Positions 28,016 to 36,796 of a stretch of 64,000 nt of DNA are shown piece after piece. The position numbers were made by a program, and so were the translations under genes. The stretch is from Caballeronia peredens (GTDB lineage Bacteria; Pseudomonadota; Gammaproteobacteria; Burkholderiales; Burkholderiaceae). Within the stretch, counting starts at the first letter, position 1. Every line of letters begins with the position of its first letter. The notes beneath the pieces were generated by a model. That model had not been told where the DNA came from. It saw nothing but the letters and a program-made list of their open reading frames with translations, and ran no database searches. Location of the stretch: the NCBI GenBank assembly GCA_001544595.2, contig FCOH02000009.1:124001-188000 (forward strand), given 5' to 3'.

Positions 28016-29092
28016 ATGCGAATTCTCCAGGTCATACTGGCACCTCGTCTGTCGGGGGCGGAGGTTCTTGCCAAGGGCGTCGCGATCGGGCATCAGCGTG
28101 GAGGGCACAACGTCTGCATCGCATCGCTGATGCCCGAACACGACGACTTCAGCCATATCAGCGCCGAGCTTCGCGCCCACGACGTCACCTGTCTCTTTCC
28201 GACGAAATCGCTCGGCAGGCTCGGGCGTCTGCTGTTTCTCCATCGGGCGATCCGCACTTTCAGGCCCGATATCATCTTCGCGCACGCCACCATTCCCGCG
28301 CTCTACGTACGCGCGTTGCCGACGCGCGTGCCGATCGTCTGGGTGATGCACTCGGGCGCCAACGATTTCGCCAACGGTGCGCTGCTGCGCGCGGAGCGGA
28401 TCCTGTCGGGCCGCGCGAAGGCGGTGATCGGCGTGTCGCAGAAGAATATCGACGACTACGTGAAGGAAGTCGGCTCGCATCCGTCGATGATCGTCGTGCC
28501 CAACGGCGTCGACGTCTCGCGCTTCACCGACGAGCCGCTGCCCGCCACGCCCGTCGCGACCCGGCAGATTGTGCAGGTCGGCCGCTACATTCCCGAGAAG
28601 AACCAGTTGCAGACGGTCGAGGCTTTCGCTCAGGTCGCGCGCGTCGATCCCGACGTGCGTCTGCTGCTGTGCGGCGTGATCGAGAACGTCGCGTATCACG
28701 CCGCGGTGGTCGATCTCGTCGCGAAGCTCGGGCTCAAGGATCGCGTGGCGATCGACGGGCCGCAGACGAACGTCGCGCAGATTCTGCGCACATCGACCGT
28801 CTTCGCGATGCCGTCGAGCTTCGAGGCGCATAGCATCGGCTTTCTGGAGGCGCTGGCATCCGGCATTCCGGTGGTCGCGAGCGCGATCGCCGCGTTCGCC
28901 TTCGCGAGCAACTTCGCGGGCGTGCAGTTGCTCGATACCGCCGATATCGACGCCTACGGCCGCGCACTCCTCGATGCGCTGACGCAGCCGCGCGCCACGC
29001 GTCCGCTCAACGGTCTGACGCTGCAGAGCACGGCGGACCGGTATCTCGCGATCGCCCGCGACGTGCTGAACCTGCGAGTCGGCCTGAGCTGA
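28016..29092 (+). CDS. Glycosyltransferase family 4
   Basis: A 358-residue retaining glycosyltransferase with the GT-B fold. The N-terminal acceptor domain starts MRILQVILAPRLSGAEVLAK. The C-terminal donor domain has the GT4 features GRYIPEKNQLQTVEAFAQVA and the E-x7-E motif in SSFEAHSIGFLEALASGIPVV. It would add a sugar to a lipid-linked or surface glycan in the cytosol. It is not inside a polysaccharide cluster: its only glycan-related neighbour is the convergent PIG-L gene. Start ATG 28016 with GAGGGAAAG upstream. Confidence 0.88.
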   Translation: MRILQVILAPRLSGAEVLAKGVAIGHQRGGHNVCIASLMPEHDDFSHISAELRAHDVTCLFPTKSLGRLGRLLFLHRAIRTFRPDIIFAHATIPALYVRALPTRVPIVWVMHSGANDFANGALLRAERILSGRAKAVIGVSQKNIDDYVKEVGSHPSMIVVPNGVDVSRFTDEPLPATPVATRQIVQVGRYIPEKNQLQTVEAFAQVARVDPDVRLLLCGVIENVAYHAAVVDLVAKLGLKDRVAIDGPQTNVAQILRTSTVFAMPSSFEAHSIGFLEALASGIPVVASAIAAFAFASNFAGVQLLDTADIDAYGRALLDALTQPRATRPLNGLTLQSTADRYLAIARDVLNLRVGLS

Positions 29093-29119
29093 TCGCGCGC
29101 GGCACGTCGGCTCATCGGT

Positions 29120-31534
29120 TCATCGGCTCCAGTAAGCGAGTGTCCTGAGCCACAGCGATTCGGAAAACAGCCCCGGCAGATCGCCCCAGATCTGCACCGG
29201 CCCGAGGCCGAACGCGCTGTCGAAGTCGTAGCCCGACACGCTCGGCGCGCCGCCCGTGTAATAGAACTCCTTGAGCAGCGCGTTGGCCCGCCGGAAGAGA
29301 ATCAGCGTCGCGTGATTGTCGTGCTCGTTGCGGCGGATCAGCGCGGGCATCGAGTCGGCGTAAGAGGTGTCGGCGAGCGTCGCGGTGTCGCGGGCGGCGC
29401 CGAAAACCTTGCCGCCTTTCATCGTGAAGACGCGCGTGCCCGTCGCCGCGCCGCGCGGTTCCAGAACGGCGAGATCGTCGATGCCGTCGCCGTCGATATC
29501 GCCCGCCACGACTTTCACGAACGCCGCCCTGAACTGCGCATACGTGTTGGTGCGATACGCGGGCGAGAACGCGCTGCCCGTGCTCGCGAACTGCGACAGC
29601 GCGAGCGCGCCGTTCACGTCCTCGATCGCGATGAGTCCCGCGTTGCGCGATCCTTCCGAACCCGCCACGCGCGCCGGCATGAAGCGCGCGCCCGCATCCA
29701 GTTCGCGCGCTTCGAGCCAGCGCGCGGGCGCGTTGCCCGTCGACGGGCCCGCGGTTAGCACGTCGAGGTCGAGGCCGGCGTCCTTGCGTTTTTGCGCGAT
29801 CATCACGTCGGCGCGGCCGTCGCCGTTGAAATCGCCGGCGACGTATTGCTGCGCCTGGGCGGGCGTCCGGTCGGCGCTCGTCTGATACCACAGACGCGGC
29901 GCTTCGAAATGCGTGCCCGCGCTTTTCAGGAGCCAGAACGCGGTGCCGCCGTTGCGCGGCGCGACGACCATCAGATCGGCGCGGCCGTCGCCGTCGAAGT
30001 CGGCGAGCAGGAAGCGGGCGCTGTCGAAGCAAAGCGCGTCGCCGCGGCAGGTCGCCTCCGTCGCGTGCGGATCGAACGGCACGGCGTTCAGATACCACGG
30101 CGAAGCGCTGTCGATGCGCGACATCTCCGCGACCCACACGTTGAAGCCGGGCCCGTCCTTGCGGCGCTGCACATAGACGACGCTGTCGCGCCCCGTGCCT
30201 TTCACGTCGCCGTAGAGCGCGCCTTCGTGCCGCGTGTCGGTCCAGACGCTCTGCGGCGACGGCGACCAGCGATACTGCGCGGTGAGCATCGCGCAGCGGC
30301 CGGCGTCCAGCGCGCCGTCCTTTTCGCCGAGGCAGTGGCCGAGCGGCGTGTACACGAAGCCGAAGTCCCACGGCGTCCAGCGCTGCGCGGAGCTTGCCGC
30401 ACTGCATGTCTGCTCGACGAGCCCCGCGTCGCGCTCCGCGATGCAGCCGCGCGTGGCTGCGTTGACGAGCAGCGCGTCGTTCTTGTCGCCGGGCATGACC
30501 GGAAGCTGCTGCCAGAACCAGTTTTGCGATGCCGCGCCCGAGCACGCCGCAAGCCGCGGCGGCTTGCCCATGCCCGCCGACTCGACGCAGCGGCTCGAAT
30601 ATTCGTTGACCAGCTGGATCGGGCGCAACTGGAAGTCGGGGCCGGGATCGCTGGCGTGAGCCATGCTCCAGTAGCGTCGCGCGACCCAGTTGCCGTCCCA
30701 CATGTATTCGCCGAAGACATGGCCGGCGTCGTTGCCGTCGATGGCGAAGTAGCTGCCGACGACATCGCGTTTCCTGAGCGTCTCGTCAGCGCTGAGGTTC
30801 TTGGGCAGTCCGCCCGTCGGATAAGTGACGTGATAGCCGATCGGCACATCGCGCTTCAGACTCTGCGCGACGACGCGCGTGATGCGCGCCGCGTAGATGT
30901 GATCCGGATGCTCCATGAACGCGACGGTATCCGGATTGAGCGTATAGATTTCGGTCGCGGGCGCGAGGATCTCGCGCAAGGTGGCGCTGAGCGACGCGCG
31001 ATCGTAGTCGGTCGCGCCGCTGCCGTCCGCGTTCATCGGATAAGTGGTGAGCGTTTGCCCGCGATCCCACAGCAGGCCGAGCGGGACTTTGCCGCCGCGC
31101 ACGTGACCGCCGGGCAGGCGCAGTTCCAGCAGCTTCACGCGCGGTTGCTGCGTGAGTACGAGTTGATGAACCGACTTGCCGGCGATGGTGATCGTCGCTT
31201 CGTCCCATCGATCGGGAACGCCCGCCATGCGCGCGTAGGCGAGCTTGGTGCCGGTCTCGCGCAGGATGACGTAGTCGAATTTCGCGTCGTTCGCCCCGCC
31301 GATCAGGTGCACGACGGTCACGCACCAGCCGGCGTCGAGCTTGTCGCTGATGCCGGGATTCACGAAGAGCAGGTCGTCGTCGAGATGCGCCACGACGGTG
31401 ACGAGCGTCCCGGCGCGGCAATCGGCGGCTGGTGCCGCGGCATGCGCCCGGATCGGCAGGAGGGCTACGAGCAGAGCCCACGCGAACGACCGCCAGGCGG
31501 CCGGAATCCAACTCAGCGATGTGCCTCTGCGCAT
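29120..31534 (-). CDS. Secreted PIG-L deacetylase with ricin-type lectin and FG-GAP repeats
   Basis: An 804-residue exported protein. A signal peptide (about 1-33) precedes a PIG-L/LmbE deacetylase domain with the zinc motif AHLDDD (H50, D52, D53) and a later HPDH. Around 290-430 there is a ricin B-type region (SSRCVESAGMGKPPRLAACS, then QNWFWQ). The C-terminal half has FG-GAP/VCBS-type Ca2+ loops: DFDGDGRADLMVV, DFNGDGRADVMIA and DIDGDGIDDLAVL. PIG-L enzymes remove N-acetyl groups from GlcNAc-containing substrates, so an extracellular glycan target is likely. The ATG at 31534 is preceded by GGGGAGA; the frame runs further upstream without a signal peptide. Confidence 0.88.
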   Translation of the reverse strand: MRRGTSLSWIPAAWRSFAWALLVALLPIRAHAAAPAADCRAGTLVTVVAHLDDDLLFVNPGISDKLDAGWCVTVVHLIGGANDAKFDYVILRETGTKLAYARMAGVPDRWDEATITIAGKSVHQLVLTQQPRVKLLELRLPGGHVRGGKVPLGLLWDRGQTLTTYPMNADGSGATDYDRASLSATLREILAPATEIYTLNPDTVAFMEHPDHIYAARITRVVAQSLKRDVPIGYHVTYPTGGLPKNLSADETLRKRDVVGSYFAIDGNDAGHVFGEYMWDGNWVARRYWSMAHASDPGPDFQLRPIQLVNEYSSRCVESAGMGKPPRLAACSGAASQNWFWQQLPVMPGDKNDALLVNAATRGCIAERDAGLVEQTCSAASSAQRWTPWDFGFVYTPLGHCLGEKDGALDAGRCAMLTAQYRWSPSPQSVWTDTRHEGALYGDVKGTGRDSVVYVQRRKDGPGFNVWVAEMSRIDSASPWYLNAVPFDPHATEATCRGDALCFDSARFLLADFDGDGRADLMVVAPRNGGTAFWLLKSAGTHFEAPRLWYQTSADRTPAQAQQYVAGDFNGDGRADVMIAQKRKDAGLDLDVLTAGPSTGNAPARWLEARELDAGARFMPARVAGSEGSRNAGLIAIEDVNGALALSQFASTGSAFSPAYRTNTYAQFRAAFVKVVAGDIDGDGIDDLAVLEPRGAATGTRVFTMKGGKVFGAARDTATLADTSYADSMPALIRRNEHDNHATLILFRRANALLKEFYYTGGAPSVSGYDFDSAFGLGPVQIWGDLPGLFSESLWLRTLAYWSR

Positions 31535-31790
31535 GCTCTCCCCGTCAGCGCCCCCGGCGCACCCGTTCGTCACAGGATAAAGCAGAAGAATGCACCGCCA
31601 ACGTGTCGATGGTCGGTGGTCGAACGAACACGTCTGACGGAAGAGAGCAGACAGCTGCTCTTCGAGCCGGAGTATCGAGCCGATTTCCGCGTGACATTGC
31701 GCGAGTCGATCGTTCATTGACGTCAGGCAGCATCATTCGGACCGGTCTGATTCGAACAAAGCGTTATGCCGCCTATCCTCTCGGGTGTGG

Positions 31791-31860
31791 TCGAGGTTGT
31801 CTCTGTCCTCGACTACGTCTCTCAAGGATGTTTGCCCCGCTTCGTGCGGGGCTTTTTTTT
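31791..31860 (+). terminator. Two hairpins ending in a T-tract, orphan terminator or small RNA end
   Basis: GTCGAGG pairs with CCTCGAC (31791-31814). A second hairpin, GCCCCGC with GCGGGGC (31833-31851), is followed by nine T. No plus-strand gene lies upstream (PIG-L reads the other way), so either it insulates against readthrough or it is the 3' end of an unannotated RNA. Confidence 0.6.
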
Positions 31861-31880
31861 GTCCATCGCGCGCGGACAAA

Positions 31881-31913
31881 CAAAAACCCGCGAAGCTTGC
31901 GCAGTCGCGGGTT
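31881..31913 (-). terminator. Probable original ssrA terminator, now displaced
   Basis: On the minus strand AACCCGCGA pairs with TCGCGGGTT and is followed by TTTGTTTG. It lies about 12 bp beyond the left copy of the ssrA 3'-end repeat. Without the island it would lie just downstream of the tmRNA 3' end. Confidence 0.65.
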
Positions 31914-31924
31914 CAAGGGGGTGT

Positions 31925-31953
31925 TTTGGTGGAGGCGGCGGGAATCGAACCCG
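31925..31953 (-). repeat. Left attachment repeat (old ssrA 3' end)
   Basis: 29 bp identical to 34034-34062, covering the CCA end, acceptor strand and part of the T-arm of tmRNA. Homology stops abruptly at both sides. Confidence 0.85.
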
Positions 31954-32274
31954 GCTTCAGCGGACAACCTATTAATGATTTGAAATACGCAGATCCAACT
32001 CACCGCTGTGCGATCATTTTGATGTTCCGTCAGGCATCCATCGTGACGCCCGGTTCCAAGTGATGCGGGACAAGGATCATGGGCCTTCTACCCCGAATAT
32101 GTGGAACATTCGTGCTTGTCGTGGAGCCGCGTCGGGGTGAAGTGGCGCGAGCCGTGTCCCATGAGACCCGCGAGCTCATCAATTCTCCGCGTCGTGGCTC
32201 GCAACTCGGAAAATCGGCTACTCTTTCCGAGAGACCGAATGGCTTCACCGCTGCGTTTTGGGAGGGCAAAAAGA

Positions 32275-33042
32275 ATGGTCATGCCGCCGAGAAAACGCAT
32301 CCTGAAACGCGCTTCCGTCCGGATTCTCCATTGGGCTCGGGCGCTAACACGCGAGGAATTCCACTTCTGGGTGGACGTTACTACGCTAATTGCCTCAGTT
32401 GCCACGGTTGTAACGCTCGTGCTTTTACTTATCGATCGCCCACAGCAAGCAAATATCGCCGCCTGGACTCTACTGCAAACCTATTTGCATGATGAAAAGC
32501 GTCCGCAATTCGAAGAGGGACAAAGCTATGCTCTCGAAACGCTTGCCAAGAATGGCGTGCCGATGGTTCGTCTCGACGGGCACGGCATCATAGTCTTTGG
32601 CGCAAACCTCGAACATGCGATCTTTTCGGAGGCTTCGTTCCAACTTGCTCACTTCACTTTCGTGAGCTTGAACAAGGCTCAGTTGCAGGGGGCAGATCTT
32701 CGGAGTGCTCTCATTTATAAGTGCGATTGCAGAAATGCTGACTTCACCATAGCCGACTTGAGAGGGGCAGTTATCATGGGCGGCGACTTTGCGTTTGCGA
32801 AATTCAGTCAAGCGGACATCTCCGGTATGACCATTTCCAGCGACCGTGATAACGGCGACCCTCGGTTCAGTCCGGGAGCGTTTGACTACTCATGCTACGC
32901 GGCGAATCAACCACCAGATAATCGCAGTAGCGCCGTTTCTACGGCAGCAAAAGACCCACAGAGTGGGGATTGCGAAATGAACAGGGAACACCGCGACTTA
33001 ATGTATAAGGTGCTAAAGAAGACGATACCAATAGCTGACTAG
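32275..33042 (+). CDS. Membrane-anchored pentapeptide-repeat protein
   Basis: A 255-residue protein carried by the ssrA island. A basic N-terminus (PPRKRILKRASVRI) and one membrane helix at about 33-53 are followed by a helical linker. From about residue 110 there are pentapeptide repeats of the A(D/N)LxxA type (GANLEHAIF, GADLRSALI, NADFTIADLRGAVIMGGDF). These would form a short right-handed beta-helix on one side of the membrane. GGGAGG at 32260-32265 supports the ATG at 32275. Such proteins occur in accessory regions, some linked to phage or drug resistance, but no specific role can be read. Base use is AT-richer than the chromosome. Confidence 0.78.
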   Translation: MVMPPRKRILKRASVRILHWARALTREEFHFWVDVTTLIASVATVVTLVLLLIDRPQQANIAAWTLLQTYLHDEKRPQFEEGQSYALETLAKNGVPMVRLDGHGIIVFGANLEHAIFSEASFQLAHFTFVSLNKAQLQGADLRSALIYKCDCRNADFTIADLRGAVIMGGDFAFAKFSQADISGMTISSDRDNGDPRFSPGAFDYSCYAANQPPDNRSSAVSTAAKDPQSGDCEMNREHRDLMYKVLKKTIPIAD

Positions 33043-33046
33043 GCGC

Positions 33047-33978
33047 CTACCCAGAATCAATCTCCGTTACCAGAGTAAGAAACTTTTGCAAACCTGCCCT
33101 CTCAGTCACCGGCGATGAACCTTCATGCAGCAGAGAAATGATTTCATCATCTCGAAACGCGTGCTGGCTCCTGATATTTTCATCAGCCAATTGACACGCC
33201 GGTTGCTTCGGATCTAGTAGCTCGGAATCTCTGTCAACGAGAATAGATCGCTGACGTAGCCAATATTCTTGTTTTATTGAGAGCGATGCCTGCGGATCCA
33301 ATCAGAGATTGCCACTTCCTTTTGAGGAAGGCCGGGGTGTTTTTTGATATGTTCAGCGGGAGCTTTTTGAGTAGCTCGAAAATGGCAACACACGCCTTCC
33401 GGTCGATGTCGCTCGCGTGCCTGCTTCTCGGAGATAAATGCGTTGATGACCTCCGAGAACAGCGTGGCGAAAGGTGCCGGGACAGCGTGAGGGAAGCGCG
33501 GCGACAGCGTGCCGGTTGCCGATGCCGTGTGATTTGACGGCGGTTGCGCCAACTTGGCCTGTTAGCGCCTCCATGTTCTGCCGATGTTTGGCTTCTCGGT
33601 GAAGTAGCGCTGATCGCATCGCCGACAGTCTTTCCGGCTTTGCCTCGAGTTGCTGCATCCAATGCGCTTTACGCTTCCTGCCGTCCAACAGCGCACGCAA
33701 TGCCTTCTGTCCTTCTTCGCTCGAGTGGTCCCCACAATGGACCCTCAGCACATCAAGGAGCCGAAGCAGCGCAATTCTGAGGGTCCGATCGCTCCCAGCG
33801 TCTTGCCGGACGCTCGCGGTGCGCAGGTTGCGATAAAGCTCGGCTCCTCCCACACAGGCCGAAGTTCAACCGGAACTGCGGGGCGAAAATAGAGGGTGCC
33901 GTACCGGTCCCGGCACAGGTCTGAGGGCGGTCGATAGGCCACATCGCGCGCAGATTGGGGCATTCGTGGGGCACCCAA
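33047..33978 (-). pseudogene. Decayed tyrosine-family integrase (N-terminal part only)
   Basis: Reading leftward from about 33978, three or more frames must be joined to follow the protein. RDRYGTLYFRPAVPVELRPVW is a recognisable N-terminal integrase segment (DUF6538 type). Then LRTASVRQDAGSDRTLRIAL follows in a second frame, and LFSEVINAFISEKQAR, the start of the SAM-like core-binding domain, in a third. Possible traces continue to 33047 (QHAFRDDEIISLLHE). The catalytic Arg/His/Tyr domain is absent. Its place beside the ssrA end and its direction fit the integrase that once moved the island. Confidence 0.68.
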
Positions 33979-34033
33979 GCCGCGCGCATCGGCACAAGCA
34001 AAGTTCCCTTACCCGTGAAGGGTAGGGAAGAGG

Positions 34034-34062
34034 TTTGGTGGAGGCGGCGGGAATCGAACCCG
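34034..34062 (-). repeat. Right attachment repeat within the 3' end of ssrA
   Basis: 29 bp identical to 31925-31953. Here it forms the working acceptor end and T-arm of tmRNA. A weak hairpin just beyond it (34009-34028) may serve as a replacement terminator. Confidence 0.85.
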
Positions 34063-34393
34063 CGTCCAGAAGCGCTCTACGAACAGTTCTACATACTTAG
34101 TTCTGTCATTTGATTTAACCGCAACGACGCGGACGAACACGCTGCGTGACGGCGATTCACTAAGTTTTCGACCCTGGCGTCGTGACACCACCAGGACTTA
34201 TCTGACGTATATGACCTCTCGCGGTATTGCTACCCTAACCCGTCAGCGAATTAGTGAGAGGACGGCGGCCCTTAGGCTGCCAGTGCGAACGTATCGTCGT
34301 TTGCAGTTACGTTTTTCCCATTGATTAACGAGGTGACGGGTCCTCGGTATGCCCTGACCGCTTCACAACCCCTGTCGAAACCAGGTCGCCCCC
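34036..34393 (-). ncRNA. ssrA: tmRNA (transfer-messenger RNA)
   Basis: A 358-nt RNA that rescues stalled ribosomes and tags the unfinished protein for proteolysis. The 5' end GGGGGCG pairs with the 3' acceptor strand CGCCUCC before ACCA. A T-arm with GGUUCGAUUCCC is visible. The tag reading frame (34272-34304, minus strand) encodes ANDDTFALAA and stops at UAA, matching Burkholderia-type tags. The molecule looks complete despite island insertion at its 3' end. gph follows downstream on the plus-coordinate side, on the same strand. Confidence 0.95.
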
Positions 34394-34473
34394 GAAGCAG
34401 AACGGAAATTATCCCACGAAACGTCATATGACGCGAACGGCTGCGTTTTCAAGACGCTTGCACGACCGCGTTC

Positions 34474-35238
34474 TCAGCCGATGTCGCGCAGCAGTTGCTG
34501 CAACTCTTCCGGCGAATCCACGACGTGATTGGCATGCCAGCGGCGCGGCGGAATGTCGTCGCCGCAATAGCCGTAGGCGGCCGCGACCGTGATCATGCCC
34601 GCGGCGAAACCCGCCTGCACGTCACGCAGGTCGTCGCCGACATAGACGATGCGCTCCGGCGCGACATCCAGCAATTCGGCCGCATGCAGCAGCGGCGCGG
34701 GATGCGGCTTCGAGTGCGGCGTCGTGTCCCCGCAGACGAGACAGCCCGCGCGCGTGTCGAGGCCCAGCAGGCCGACGAGCGGTGCCGCGAAGCGCGTCGC
34801 CTTGTTCGTGACGATGCCCCAGCGCACGCCGCGCGCATCGAGCTGATCGAGCAGCTCGGCGATGCCCGGGAAAAGCGTCGTCTCGATGCACAGATCGGCT
34901 TCGTAGTTGGCGAGGAACTCTTCGCGCATCGACGCGAAGTCGTGATGTTCGGGCCCGATCTCGAACGCGCCGCCGAGCAGGCCGCGCGCGCCCGCCGACG
35001 CGTGCGGACGCAGCGTTTCGAGCGGCCGCATCTCGAGGCCGCGGTCATGCCGCATCTTGTTGACCGCCGCGACGAGGTCGGGCGCGGTATCGGCGATGGT
35101 GCCGTCGAGATCGAACAGCACGGCCTGGCACAGACCGAGGCCGTCGCCTTCGGCAAGGCGCTGCGGCAGGGGAGTCGGATCTTCCGGAAGGGGCTTGGTG
35201 TCGATGGTGCCCGTGGAGAGCGGATCTTCGTTGATCAT
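34474..35238 (-). CDS. gph: Phosphoglycolate phosphatase (HAD family)
   Basis: A 254-residue HAD-IA hydrolase that removes phosphate from 2-phosphoglycolate. The nucleophile motif is VLFDLDGTIADTAPDL, motif II lies in GIVTNKATRF, and the motif III/IV region reads SKPHPAPLL with VYVGDDLRDVQAG. It begins 4 bp after the ubiG stop, the usual ubiG-gph arrangement of betaproteobacteria, so the two form an operon. The first 35 residues before the HAD core are Pro-rich and poorly conserved-looking, so the true start could be internal. Confidence 0.92.
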   Translation of the reverse strand: MINEDPLSTGTIDTKPLPEDPTPLPQRLAEGDGLGLCQAVLFDLDGTIADTAPDLVAAVNKMRHDRGLEMRPLETLRPHASAGARGLLGGAFEIGPEHHDFASMREEFLANYEADLCIETTLFPGIAELLDQLDARGVRWGIVTNKATRFAAPLVGLLGLDTRAGCLVCGDTTPHSKPHPAPLLHAAELLDVAPERIVYVGDDLRDVQAGFAAGMITVAAAYGYCGDDIPPRRWHANHVVDSPEELQQLLRDIG

Positions 35239-35242
35239 GGCG

Positions 35243-35941
35243 TCAGGCTTCGCGGCGGCAAGCCATCATGTAGTTGATACTCGTGTCGTTCGACAGGCCG
35301 AAGTGCTTCGAGATCGGCCGATAAGTGATGCCCTTGATCTCCACAGGCAAGAGCGACGCCGCGCGCGCAAAATTGGCGAGCTCCGACGGCTTGATGAAGC
35401 GCGCGTAGTCATGCGTGCCTCGCGGCAGCATGCGCGCGATATATTCCGCCCCGATGACCGCGAACAAATACGCTTTCGGATTGCGGTTCAGCGTGGAGAA
35501 GAACACCCAGCCGCCCGGCTTCACGAGCGAGGCGCATGCGGCGACCGTGCCCGCGGGATTCGGCACGTGTTCGAGCATTTCCATGCAGGTGACGACATCG
35601 TACGAGCCGGGCTCGCGCGCGGCCAGCGCCTCCGCGGAAATCTCCTCGTACGCGACTTCGACGCCGCTTTCGAGACTATGCAGATCGGCGACGCCAAGCG
35701 CGCTCGACGACAGGTCGATGCCCTTCACGGTCGCGCCGCGCGTGGCCATGGATTCGGAAAGAATGCCGCCGCCGCAGCCGATGTCCAGCACGCGCTTGCT
35801 CATCAGATGAGCGTGCGCATCGATCCAGTCGAGCCGCACCGGGTTCAGCTCGTGCAGCGGCTTGAACTCGGCGTTCGGGTCCCACCAGCGATGCGCGAGC
35901 TCGCTGAATTTCTGCAGTTCGTGGGGATCGACATTGGTCAT
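35243..35941 (-). CDS. ubiG: Ubiquinone biosynthesis O-methyltransferase
   Basis: A 232-residue SAM-dependent methyltransferase that performs both O-methylations of ubiquinone synthesis. Motif I is [16 protein letters not shown], and the conserved segments [21 protein letters not shown] and MLEHVPNP are present. Its length is normal. It is the first gene of the ubiG-gph operon; the upstream 190 bp to the ompA terminator contain its promoter. Confidence 0.95.
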   Translation of the reverse strand: MTNVDPHELQKFSELAHRWWDPNAEFKPLHELNPVRLDWIDAHAHLMSKRVLDIGCGGGILSESMATRGATVKGIDLSSSALGVADLHSLESGVEVAYEEISAEALAAREPGSYDVVTCMEMLEHVPNPAGTVAACASLVKPGGWVFFSTLNRNPKAYLFAVIGAEYIARMLPRGTHDYARFIKPSELANFARAASLLPVEIKGITYRPISKHFGLSNDTSINYMMACRREA

Positions 35942-36081
35942 GTTCGGAAGTGCCTTGATTGAGTCGTGAATCGATTAGGACCGAGTATATAGGCGCCGCA
36001 ATGGGCGGGCAAAAGGCGGAATCGCTGAAACTGTTTCAACTCGGCGAATAATCGATTAAAACGCGCAAAAACGCCGCACAT

Positions 36082-36109
36082 AAAAAAACCCCCGCCGAAG
36101 CGGGGGTTT
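36082..36109 (-). terminator. Intrinsic terminator of ompA
   Basis: On the minus strand AAACCCCCGC, a four-base loop and GCGGGGGTTT are followed by a run of T. It is 25 bp after the ompA stop codon. Confidence 0.9.
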
Positions 36110-36133
36110 GACCTGCGGCAACCCAGCTCGCGA

Positions 36134-36796
36134 TTACTGCTGCGGCTGACGGGTCGTGCCGACAACTTCGACTTCCACGCGACGATCCGGTGCGAGGCAG
36201 GCGATGAGTTGCTTGCGGTTCTTCTGTTGGCAGGTACCCTTCGTGACCGGGTCGCGCTTGCCCTTGCCTTCCGTGTAGATACGGTTGGCTTCGATGCCCT
36301 TGCTGACCAGGTACGCCTTCACAGCTTGTGCACGGCGCAGCGACAGACGATCGTTGTACTTGTCCGAACCGATGCGGTCGGTGTAGCCCGTTGCGACCAC
36401 GACTTCGAGGTTCAGCGCGCCGATCTTCGATGCGAGATCGTCCAGCTTTTCCTTACCGGCCGGCTTCAGGACAGCCTTGTCGAAGTCGAACAGAGCGTCA
36501 GCCTGATAGGTGACCTTCTGGCTCTGGATGACCGGGGGCGGCGGAGCGACCGGTGCCGGCGGCGTCGGTGCTTGCGCGACCAGCGCGCCATCGCACTTCG
36601 CGTTTGCCGTAGCCGGCGTCCAGAACGCATCGCGCCAGCACAGTTCGTTCGTGCCGTTCATCCACACATACTCGCCCGTACCGTTCACCCAGTTATCATT
36701 CACGGCTTGTCGCGAGGCCGGCACGGACTGTGCCGAGGCCGATGCAGCCATAACTGCGGTAGCTGCAATGAACGCGAGCTTTGAAAGTTTATTCAT
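36134..36796 (-). CDS. ompA: OmpA-family outer membrane protein
   Basis: A 220-residue envelope protein. The Sec signal peptide (LAFIAATAVMAASASAQS) is followed by a short segment with two Trp-rich strands, a Pro-rich linker (APTPPAPVAPPPPV), and a C-terminal OmpA/MotB domain (LFDFDKAVLKPAGKEKL, then ATGYTDRIGSDKYNDRLSLRRA) that binds peptidoglycan. The TDRIGS and NDRLSLRRA signatures are intact. It lacks the full eight-strand barrel of E. coli OmpA, as is usual in this group. AGAGGAG precedes the ATG, and a TATACT -10 lies upstream (minus strand, 36873-36878). It is placed between ubiG and gyrA. Confidence 0.92.
   Translation of the reverse strand: MNKLSKLAFIAATAVMAASASAQSVPASRQAVNDNWVNGTGEYVWMNGTNELCWRDAFWTPATANAKCDGALVAQAPTPPAPVAPPPPVIQSQKVTYQADALFDFDKAVLKPAGKEKLDDLASKIGALNLEVVVATGYTDRIGSDKYNDRLSLRRAQAVKAYLVSKGIEANRIYTEGKGKRDPVTKGTCQQKNRKQLIACLAPDRRVEVEVVGTTRQPQQ

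Larger units (their letters stand above)
31925..34062. mobile_element. 2.1-kb remnant genomic island inserted at ssrA
   Basis: Identical 29-bp repeats mark both ends and both match the tmRNA T-arm and acceptor end. Inside are an AT-richer pentapeptide-repeat gene and a broken tyrosine integrase next to the intact ssrA, reading away from it. This is the standard geometry of tmRNA-targeted islands: the incoming att site rebuilds the 3' end of ssrA and the old 3' end stays at the far side. The small size suggests most cargo has been deleted. Bases 31954-32274 hold no gene I can support. Confidence 0.82.

Noticed and set aside
31925..31960. A second tmRNA or a tRNA gene
   Set aside because: Only 29 bp match the ssrA 3' end; the rest of the molecule is absent, so it is an attachment repeat.
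32030..32405. Possible C-terminal piece of the integrase on the minus strand (LMGHGSRH segment)
   Set aside because: The resemblance to the HxxR/Tyr box is too weak and no catalytic Tyr context is visible.
33234..33780. Short plus-strand frames within the integrase remnant as real genes
   Set aside because: They lack ribosome binding sites and recognisable domains, while the opposite strand carries integrase-like segments.
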